Shown here: positions 34,682 to 41,011 of the stretch, piece after piece | Position numbering within the stretch: position 1 is the first letter of the stretch | Layout: each line of letters begins with the position of its first letter | DNA from: DASPSM01 sp036008465 | Lineage (GTDB): Bacteria > Planctomycetota > Planctomycetia > Planctomycetales > Planctomycetaceae | Direction of reading: 5' to 3' | Assembly (NCBI GenBank): GCA_036008465.1 | Contig: DASYNP010000189.1 | Location: 1-64,000, forward strand | DNA length: 64,000 bases | Position numbers and translations under genes: made by a program | The notes under the pieces: generated by a model | What the model was told of the DNA's origin: nothing | The model's database searches: none | The model's input: the letters and a program-made list of their open reading frames with translations, nothing else

Positions 34682-35712
34682 AACGCGACCGCCTCGAAGA
34701 ACTTTTGGTCCGCTTTCCCTCGCGTCGCGTGGCGGTGATCGGCGACTTCTTTCTCGACAAGTATCTCGAAGTCGATCCAAAACTGGCCGAGACGAGCGTC
34801 GAAACGGGCAAGGCGGCCAATCAGGTGGTTGAAATCCGCACGAGCCCGGGAGCCGCCGGCACGGTCGTTAACAATCTCGCCGCTCTCGGCGCCGGTGAGC
34901 TTCATGCGATCGGCGCGACGGGCGACGACGGCGAAGCTTACGACTTGCGCCGCGGATTGGAGGCAGGAAATTGTTCGATCGCCAGCCTGATCCCTTTTCC
35001 CTCTCTGCACACGCCGACTTACCTCAAGCCCCGCGACGTCAATGATGCCAGCTTGGACGGAGAGCACGAGCGTTACGACACCAAGAACCGCAAACGCACA
35101 CCGCGGGAAGTCGGCGAACGGGTCCTGGCCGAAATCGATCGCCTTCTGCCCTGCGTCGACGCTCTGATCGTCGTCGACCAGGTCGAGCAGACCGACTGTG
35201 GCATCGTCACCGCAGCGGTTCGTGGAGCGATCGCCGAGCGGGCGCGGCGACATCCGAAAGTGAATTTCTGGGCCGACAGCCGTACGCACATTCGCGCATT
35301 CCGCCACGTGATCATCAAGCCGAATCAGTTTGAGGCCGTCGGGCACGAGAATCCGCGCCCGGGCGAAACCGTGCCGCTCGATCGGTTGCGCGAAGCCATT
35401 CCGAAATTACGCGAGGAGACCGGCGCTCCCGTCTGTTGCACGCGCGGGGCCGAGGGGATGATTGTCAGCGATCCGCTGGTCACTGTCATTCCGGGAGTAA
35501 AGCTCTCGGGCCCGATCGATCCGACCGGTGCGGGCGACAGCGCGACGGCGGGCGCGGTGCTGGCACTCGCGTCCGGCGCGACTCTGCCGGAAGCTGCCCT
35601 CGTCGGCTGCCTGGTCGCTTCGATCACCGTCCAGCAACTCGCGACGACCGGCACCGCGACGCCGGCCCAGGTGCTCGAACGACTCGAAATCTGGCGGGGA
35701 CAATACAACTAA
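34678..35712 (+). CDS. PfkB/ribokinase-family sugar kinase (HldE/RfaE domain I-like)
   Basis: 344 aa, GTG start overlapping the previous stop (GTGA). N-terminal VAVIGDFFLDKYLEVDP resembles the GDVMLDRY opening of heptose-7-phosphate kinases. A substrate loop SPGAAGTVVNNLAALGA, KPNQFEAVG and the catalytic DPTGAGDSATAGA (anion hole plus base Asp) are present. No cytidylyl/adenylyltransferase domain is attached, unlike E. coli HldE. With the SIS isomerase downstream, a heptose or similar phosphosugar pathway is likely. Confidence 0.85.
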   Translation: MKRDRLEELLVRFPSRRVAVIGDFFLDKYLEVDPKLAETSVETGKAANQVVEIRTSPGAAGTVVNNLAALGAGELHAIGATGDDGEAYDLRRGLEAGNCSIASLIPFPSLHTPTYLKPRDVNDASLDGEHERYDTKNRKRTPREVGERVLAEIDRLLPCVDALIVVDQVEQTDCGIVTAAVRGAIAERARRHPKVNFWADSRTHIRAFRHVIIKPNQFEAVGHENPRPGETVPLDRLREAIPKLREETGAPVCCTRGAEGMIVSDPLVTVIPGVKLSGPIDPTGAGDSATAGAVLALASGATLPEAALVGCLVASITVQQLATTGTATPAQVLERLEIWRGQYN

Positions 35713-35734
35713 CAATTAAGGAACAAAACGCTCT

Positions 35735-36298
35735 ATGTCCGACGAACGCTTCGCGGTGAATTATCTGAGCGACCTTGCCTCGCTCTTGCCCAAGCTCGAC
35801 ACCCGGCGGATCGGCGAGGCAATCGCTGCCGTCCGCAAAGTCCGCGACGACAATAAGACGATTTACATCTGCGGCAACGGCGGCAGCGCGTCGATCGCTT
35901 CGCAGATGGTCGTCGACATGGTCAAGGGGGCGTCGTTCAAGAAGAAGGCCCGTTTCAAAATGATCGGACTCACCGACAACCTGCCGACGGTGAGCGCCTA
36001 CGCGAACGACGAGAGCTATGAGGTTGTGTTCGTCGAGCCGCTCAAAAACTTCGCGACGGCCGGCGACCTGCTGATTGCGATCAGCGGCAGCGGCAATAGC
36101 CCCAACGTGCTGCGGGCGGTCGAATACGCCAACTCCATCGGCTGCACGACGATGGGCCTGACGACCGGCGAGGGGGGCAAACTTCGCGAGCTGGTCAAGC
36201 TGCCGTTGTTAGTTCCCTCGCGGCACATGGGGCGGCTGGAAGACTCGTTCTTCATTCTGACGCATATCATTTGCTATGCATTCATGGAAGCGGATTGA
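35735..36298 (+). CDS. SIS-domain sugar-phosphate isomerase (GmhA-like)
   Basis: 187 aa. SIS fold with YICGNGGSASIASQMVVDMVKGA (the GNGGSA phosphate loop of phosphoheptose isomerase) and LLIAISGSGNSPNVLRAVEYA. GmhA converts sedoheptulose 7-phosphate to D-glycero-manno-heptose 7-phosphate. Length matches (GmhA about 190). Position after the HldE-like kinase supports the heptose interpretation, but related SIS isomerases act on other sugars. Last gene of the four-gene operon. Confidence 0.82.
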   Translation: MSDERFAVNYLSDLASLLPKLDTRRIGEAIAAVRKVRDDNKTIYICGNGGSASIASQMVVDMVKGASFKKKARFKMIGLTDNLPTVSAYANDESYEVVFVEPLKNFATAGDLLIAISGSGNSPNVLRAVEYANSIGCTTMGLTTGEGGKLRELVKLPLLVPSRHMGRLEDSFFILTHIICYAFMEAD

Positions 36299-37799
36299 CC
36301 CCGTGCCTGGAGCCCACATTCCAAGGGCTATCTGGGGTGGCACTGGCGGCTTGTCCGCCAGTGTGTTCTTCGTTGGCGCGAAGACGACCCTCACCCCGGC
36401 CCTCTCCCATCGGAATGGGAGAGGGTGGAAGAGCGGCTCGTCTGTCCGGCTCTGCAAACTGCGAATCCCCTTCGTTGCGTTTGCCGCCCTTTCGCTTTTC
36501 GCCCCTGGGCTGTCCGCGCAAGACGGTCACCCCGACTACCGAAAACCCGACCAGAGACCGCACCACGACGACGCGAGGCTGAGTTCGCTGGGCATCGTCG
36601 CGACGCAATCCAAACGGCTCAAGCTCTACACCGATGGCCCGATCGATCGCGTGCAGTCAGTCGGCCCAGCGGCCGATGCGCTTTACGAGGCGTTAGTCGA
36701 GTATTTCGGCCCGCTGCCACCCGCTCGTGACGGCTCCGAATTTTCGGTCACGGGATATTTGATGGCAGACAAGCAGAAGTTTCGGGACGCGGGCTTATTG
36801 CCGGAAAGTCTGCCCCCTTTTTTGAATGGACGCCATCGCGACCTGGAATTCTGGGTGAACGAGCAAGAGACCGACTACTACCGGCGTCACTTGATCCTGC
36901 ACGAATTCACGCACTGCTTCATGTACGCGCCAGACGATGTGCATATTCCCACCTGGTACCGCGAAGGAATGGCGGAACTTTTTGGAACACACGCGGTCGA
37001 CGCAGCTGGCCATTCCCGGTTCCGAGCAATGCCCGATGCGGCGGAGCACTTCGCCGGGCACGGCCGCATCCCCCTCGTGCGAACTGAGACGGCCGCGGGG
37101 CGCTGGAAGTCGCTCGAGGATGTCGAACGGATCGCGCCCAACAAGTTCTTGGAGACACCCGCCTACGCCTGGTCTTGGGCTGCCTGCGCGTTCCTCGACG
37201 GCCATCCGCGTTATGCGCGCAAGTTCCACGACTTGGGCCGACACACGACGGGCCTCCGATTTGACCCGGCGCTACGCGAGCTATTCGACAGCGGAGGTAA
37301 CGAGTTGCGGACCGAATGGTCGCTCTTCACGCACGAGCTGCAATACGGGTTCGATTTGCCGCGAGCGGCAATCCAATTCCAGCCGGGCAAGCCGCTCGCG
37401 GGTAATGACTCAGCCCACTCGGTCGACGTTGCGGCGGACCGCGGCTGGCAATCGAGCGGCGTCCTTGTCCACGCGGGGGCCGAATATGAAGTCTCGGCCA
37501 ACGGCGAGGTCAGGTTGGCAAACGTTCCCAAGCCTTGGATCAGCCAACCGCAAGGCGTCAGCATCCTCTACTCAGAAGGCCGCCCGATCGGCCAGCTTCT
37601 GGCGGCCATTCATCGAGAACCCGCCGACCCGAAGGCGGAAGAATCGATGCTCAATCAGATCGCAGTCGGCCGCGGCACCCGCTTTGTCGCCACCACCACG
37701 GGCACACTCTATTTCCGCGTCAACGATCACTGGAATTCCCTCGCGGACAACGACGGACACTACCGCGTGACAATCCGCGAGCTTGCGGCCCACAAGTGA
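36276..37799 (+). CDS. Secreted HEXXH metallopeptidase-like protein, start uncertain
   Basis: The conserved part has a signal peptide (hydrophobic stretch RIPFVAFAALSLFAPGLSAQ around codons 63-82) and a zinc motif HEFTHCFM with downstream WYREGMAELFGTH (Glu as third ligand, gluzincin pattern). The C-terminal half (about 370-500) looks like a pre-peptidase/beta domain. The only ATG (36276) overlaps the SIS gene and puts about 60 residues before the signal peptide. That stretch is encoded by repeat DNA (36335-36363 and 36400-36425). Alternatives are GTG 36363 or an unusual CTG at 36459. The native 5' end may have been replaced by repeat insertion. Confidence 0.7.
   Translation: MHSWKRIDPVPGAHIPRAIWGGTGGLSASVFFVGAKTTLTPALSHRNGRGWKSGSSVRLCKLRIPFVAFAALSLFAPGLSAQDGHPDYRKPDQRPHHDDARLSSLGIVATQSKRLKLYTDGPIDRVQSVGPAADALYEALVEYFGPLPPARDGSEFSVTGYLMADKQKFRDAGLLPESLPPFLNGRHRDLEFWVNEQETDYYRRHLILHEFTHCFMYAPDDVHIPTWYREGMAELFGTHAVDAAGHSRFRAMPDAAEHFAGHGRIPLVRTETAAGRWKSLEDVERIAPNKFLETPAYAWSWAACAFLDGHPRYARKFHDLGRHTTGLRFDPALRELFDSGGNELRTEWSLFTHELQYGFDLPRAAIQFQPGKPLAGNDSAHSVDVAADRGWQSSGVLVHAGAEYEVSANGEVRLANVPKPWISQPQGVSILYSEGRPIGQLLAAIHREPADPKAEESMLNQIAVGRGTRFVATTTGTLYFRVNDHWNSLADNDGHYRVTIRELAAHK
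36335..36363 (+). repeat. Solo end of MITE-like family A
   Basis: GGGTGGCACTGGCGGCTTG followed by TCCGCCAGTG, identical to the outer left end of the copy at 8287. No core or second end is nearby. It lies in the 5' part of the peptidase open frame. Confidence 0.75.
36400..36425. repeat. CCCTCTCCC hairpin repeat
   Basis: Perfect 11-bp stem CCCTCTCCCAT / ATGGGAGAGGG with a CGGA tetraloop, preceded by CCCTCACCCCGG. This kind of hairpin is a common dispersed repeat in planctomycete and proteobacterial genomes. It is read in frame by the peptidase open frame. Confidence 0.75.
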
Positions 37800-37808
37800 C
37801 GCGCCTTC

Positions 37809-38088
37809 GGGTGGCATTGGACTTGGCATCCGGGAATTTGATCGGGTGCCATGGCTGAGACGTTTCGGCTCAGCCATGCTCTTTGCGAAGGTCTTACGCG
37901 CGTCCCTTGCCTACGAGCACGACCTACCGGGAAGAGCACGGCTGAGCGGCGGCCGCTCAGCCGTGGCACCCAAACCAAAAGACTGCTGCGAATTCCCGGA
38001 TACGCTCGGCTTGTCAGCCAGTGGAGATTGTTTGTCCGTCACCCCGAACAGTGGCGGAAAAGCCGCGACTCGACTGAGCTCCCACCCG
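37809..38088 (+). repeat. MITE-like nested inverted-repeat element, family A (copy 3)
   Basis: Core 37846-37969 (124 bp) with GTGCCATGGCTGAG / CTCAGCCGTGGCAC ends (one mismatch), the GAGACGTTTCGGCTC and GAGCGGCGGCCGCTC hairpins and the TCCGGGAATTTGATCGG flank. Outer ends are more degraded: GGGTGGCATTGGAC at left, CTCCCACCC at right. Same orientation as copy 1. It fills the gap between the convergent peptidase and methyltransferase genes. Confidence 0.8.
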
Positions 38089-38095
38089 GACTTGA

Positions 38096-38806
38096 CTACC
38101 CCGTCTCGCGATGCGACGTTGCGTCCACAGCGCGGCTGACCTTCAACATCTCGTTGCCGCCGCGTTGAAATTCGTACGGCACGCGAACCAGCTCGGCCGC
38201 TAGACCCGCTTCACGCAAACGAGCGATCACTGGCTCCAGATGCCGGCTGCGGCCGCCGTCGAACATGTCCAGGACGGGGAAGATCCTCGTCGCGTTCGCG
38301 ATGCGACACATCTCGATGATGCCGCCGATGTGATCGTCCTCGCTGAGCAAACCGCTATAGGTAAAGAGCAAATGCGAACAGAGCGCGAGGTCGAACGCTT
38401 TGTCGGGGAATGGAAGCGTCGGGAGCGAAGCCTCGACGTATCGCCCCTCGCGCCGCCCCGCTTCGTAGTCGGCCAGAAAGAGCTGCGTGATTTCGAGCCG
38501 TCGCCGACCCAGGTCTTCTGGCGAACGAAATTCGGTCCACAGAAACGCGTCGGCTTTGCGGCGCGCGCCTTCGACCATTCCGTCGGCAAGCTCGCGAACT
38601 CGCTCAGCGATCTCTGCTGCCGAAAAGCGATAGAGGGGATCGACCGAAATGATCGGGTTTCCTCGCCCAGCCATCTCAGCATTGAACGTCGCAGGCCCGT
38701 CGCCACAACCGACGATTGAGAGGCCAAGCTCGCGCTCCGTCAGCGCGAACATCCGCACATATTCGTCGAATGATCGGCCCCACGGGACCGTCTGGGGCAG
38801 CTCCAC
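38096..38806 (-). CDS. SAM-dependent methyltransferase-like protein
   Basis: 236 aa from GTG 38806. Motif I is LSIVGCGDGPATFN, followed by an acidic strand end (PIISVDPLYRF) and a motif-IV-like FDLALCSHLLFTYS; the core is a class I Rossmann methyltransferase. The substrate is unknown. An ATG at 38875 would add 23 residues encoded by the GGTGGGCC repeat (38821-38927). The GTG has a GAGGTC site 4 bp before it and is preferred. The repeat therefore sits directly at the 5' end of the gene. Confidence 0.72.
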   Translation of the reverse strand: MELPQTVPWGRSFDEYVRMFALTERELGLSIVGCGDGPATFNAEMAGRGNPIISVDPLYRFSAAEIAERVRELADGMVEGARRKADAFLWTEFRSPEDLGRRRLEITQLFLADYEAGRREGRYVEASLPTLPFPDKAFDLALCSHLLFTYSGLLSEDDHIGGIIEMCRIANATRIFPVLDMFDGGRSRHLEPVIARLREAGLAAELVRVPYEFQRGGNEMLKVSRAVDATSHRETG

Positions 38807-38810
38807 GATG

Positions 38811-38816
38811 GACCTC
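38811..38816 (-). promoter_or_regulatory. Ribosome-binding site deciding the methyltransferase start
   Basis: GAGGTC on the minus strand, 4 bp before GTG 38806. It favours this start over ATG 38875, whose extra codons lie in repeat DNA. Confidence 0.5.
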
Positions 38817-38820
38817 AATT

Positions 38821-38927
38821 CGTAGGGTGGGCCAAGGCCCGTTGCGGGTCGCTGGCCCACCATCTCGAAAAACACAGCCGCTTACAGATCGTGGGCCATC
38901 GGCCGAAGCGGCCTCGGCCCACCCTAC
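38821..38927. repeat. Palindromic repeat, GGTGGGCC family (copy 2)
   Basis: A composite inverted repeat: GTAGGGTGGGCC (38822-38833) pairs with GGCCCACCCTAC (38916-38927). Each arm is itself a GGCC-rich hairpin. The right arm matches the unit at 209-248. It separates the methyltransferase from the small membrane protein gene. Confidence 0.75.
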
Positions 38928-38961
38928 ACCTGTCGGGTGAAGCCGAGGCGAGGGGCTGCTG

Positions 38962-39270
38962 TTATTGCCGAAGCAACCACGCGACCACAAGAACTGCCAT
39001 GACGATGATGAAGATCAGATTCAAAGCACCGATATTGGCTAACCGGTCCAGAAAGGACTCCTTCGGAAGGATTTCCGACTTGATTAGCTTGAGACCCTCC
39101 TGGTCCGCGAGCGCCGACATATCCCACTTTCTGGCCAGCCCAGGGTCGTCGGTCGTGACCGCGATCATGTGGGGTCCCAAGTTCGTTTTATGAAATGTCA
39201 GCCCGTCTCTTTTCAGCTCGGCAAGTAAGTCCGCGCTGAGGTCTGATGAAACGATCAGTTTAACCCACAT
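38962..39270 (-). CDS. Small C-terminally anchored membrane protein, unknown function
   Basis: 102 aa with a soluble N-terminal half (VKLIVSSDLSADLLAELKRDG) and a single C-terminal TM (LNLIFIIVMAVLVVAWLLRQ), so it is probably tail-anchored with the N-terminus in the cytoplasm. ATG 39270 has a GGAG site upstream. I do not recognise the family. It lies 29 bp downstream of the isochorismatase-ThuA gene on the same strand, so the two may be co-transcribed. Confidence 0.6.
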   Translation of the reverse strand: MWVKLIVSSDLSADLLAELKRDGLTFHKTNLGPHMIAVTTDDPGLARKWDMSALADQEGLKLIKSEILPKESFLDRLANIGALNLIFIIVMAVLVVAWLLRQ

Positions 39271-39299
39271 CGGCTGTTACTCCGCGTGGTGTTGTTTCC

Positions 39300-40904
39300 T
39301 CACGTCCCTGTCAGCCAGTGAAGGGCCGCGACCAGCAGCTTGCGAAATCCCGGCTCCGAAAAATCGTCGGGGTGACCGAGCGATGTGTAAAACGACTTCC
39401 CGCCGTCGGCTCGTTGATTGATCCACGCGACTGGCTCAGCTGGCTTGCCCGGAATCGATCCGATGAAGAGCGGAGTCGCCGATCCGGCTAGCGGACTGAC
39501 CCGGTAAAGAGAGCCGTGGCCGACCAGAGGTTCGCCGCCGCTCGAACCGGCCACCCGTGCGGTCTTCACGATCGGGTCGTCGCCCGCTTGCGGAGCCGTC
39601 TCGATCGCCACCTTCGGACCATTGCCCTGATGACCGACGTAATGCCCACCGAACACGTCAGCGTCCCACGATTCCCAAGTCTCCAAGCCGGTCGGCGGCT
39701 GGGCGCCGTGAAGCGAGAAGGCGTGGCTCGCCGTGCGAATGCCGAGCACCGGTTTGCCCCGGGCCACGTAATCGCGAAGGATTTTCATTTGCGCGGGCTT
39801 GAGCGGCCGCCGGCGCACGCTCACCAAGAATACGTCCGTATCGCCCAACGCCTCGAGGCCCGGCAGGTCCTCGCGACCGTCCTGACCGCCGAAAATCAGA
39901 CTCACGCGGAACTCTTTGCCCAGTTCCTCGGCCGCGAATTTCGGCAGCGTGCGGTTGGTCGCGTATTCGGGCTCGGCAATCAAGATGATAACCCGCGGGC
40001 GGCGATCCGCGGCGAATCGGAACTCATGCCCGCCAAGGAGATCAACGCTGGTGATCGTCGGACACCAGTGTTTTTCGATGTGCTCGACGACCAGGTCGGT
40101 TCCGGTGAAGTGACTGACGAAGGGCGGCCGCCGCGAGCTGTACATCGTGTCGGTCATGTCGCGCATCAGCACGACGTGAAGGCCTTGATCGACGAGTTGC
40201 CGAATGGCGAACGGTCGTCCGAGCACGCACATATTCGTGTGCACGCCCATCACGATGACATTTTCGATGCCGCGCTCTTTCATCAGATAGACCGCTTCGG
40301 CGCTGTCGGTGATCGCGTCGGGCGGCTCGATCTTCAAGGTGTCGATTTGCCGCGTCCATGGACTGCCTTGCTTGCAGGGCGGATCGCAATCGCAGCCGCC
40401 GTCGGAATCGTCGATCGGCAGGCGGCCCTCACGTTTGACGTCGAGGTTACAACTGTTGCGCAGCGGAACCTTCGTCGCGACGGGAGCCGCGCGGCGCGCC
40501 CGTTCGCGCTGCTCGGTCCCCTCATAGAACTTCAGAGTATTGCTGGGGCAGTGAATGATGAGCACCCCACGGTTGCGGGCGGCGACCAGAACCTCGTTCA
40601 TCCGCGGGGCCATCTCAGCGACGCGCCGTGTCGCGCCCTGGCACCAATGCACGTTCCACATGTCACAAACGACGATCGCCGTCTTCGATGGGTCCCATGC
40701 GAGTGGACGCGTCACGGCGTTGAACCGGCCGCTACCCGGTTTCGTCTCGAGGCGCGTCCGAGCCTGGAGGGTAAGCAGTTTTGGCGACGGGGGCGCGCCG
40801 TGAGACGCCTCCCCGCACGCACAATCGCGATCGTCGCGTCCTGCGAGCGCCGCCGAAACGAGAATGACTGCCAGGCAAACTTGAAAGCGCCGATCGTGCC
40901 ACAT
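39300..40904 (-). CDS. Secreted isochorismatase-like / ThuA-like fusion protein
   Basis: 534 aa. A signal-peptide-like start (FQVCLAVILVSAALAG) is followed by a cysteine-hydrolase domain (about 70-290) with catalytic Asp81 in VVCDMWN and Cys226 in GVHTNMCVLGRP. A ThuA-like, glutamine-amidotransferase-fold domain (about 303-534) follows: RPRVIILIAEPEY..., DVFLVSVRRRPL, GKPVLGIRTASHAFSL. A Cys-rich insert CDCDPPC lies at 171-177. ThuA proteins act on sugars in planctomycete secretomes; this pairing with an amidohydrolase-type domain is uncommon. The substrate is not known. Confidence 0.82.
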   Translation of the reverse strand: MWHDRRFQVCLAVILVSAALAGRDDRDCACGEASHGAPPSPKLLTLQARTRLETKPGSGRFNAVTRPLAWDPSKTAIVVCDMWNVHWCQGATRRVAEMAPRMNEVLVAARNRGVLIIHCPSNTLKFYEGTEQRERARRAAPVATKVPLRNSCNLDVKREGRLPIDDSDGGCDCDPPCKQGSPWTRQIDTLKIEPPDAITDSAEAVYLMKERGIENVIVMGVHTNMCVLGRPFAIRQLVDQGLHVVLMRDMTDTMYSSRRPPFVSHFTGTDLVVEHIEKHWCPTITSVDLLGGHEFRFAADRRPRVIILIAEPEYATNRTLPKFAAEELGKEFRVSLIFGGQDGREDLPGLEALGDTDVFLVSVRRRPLKPAQMKILRDYVARGKPVLGIRTASHAFSLHGAQPPTGLETWESWDADVFGGHYVGHQGNGPKVAIETAPQAGDDPIVKTARVAGSSGGEPLVGHGSLYRVSPLAGSATPLFIGSIPGKPAEPVAWINQRADGGKSFYTSLGHPDDFSEPGFRKLLVAALHWLTGT

Positions 40905-41011
40905 CGTGCGGAAGCTCCTGAATCGCTGGAGTCGCTGCCCGAGCGTGTCGTTGTCAGGCCTCGATTGGCTTCAGTAGAATCAAAGTTCGTTTATCCGTCG
41001 AGCGAGGCCAA

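Noticed and set aside
36276..36298. Frameshift or readthrough joining the SIS gene and the peptidase gene
   Set aside because: They are in different frames and the SIS protein ends at its normal length; the overlap only reflects the uncertain peptidase start.
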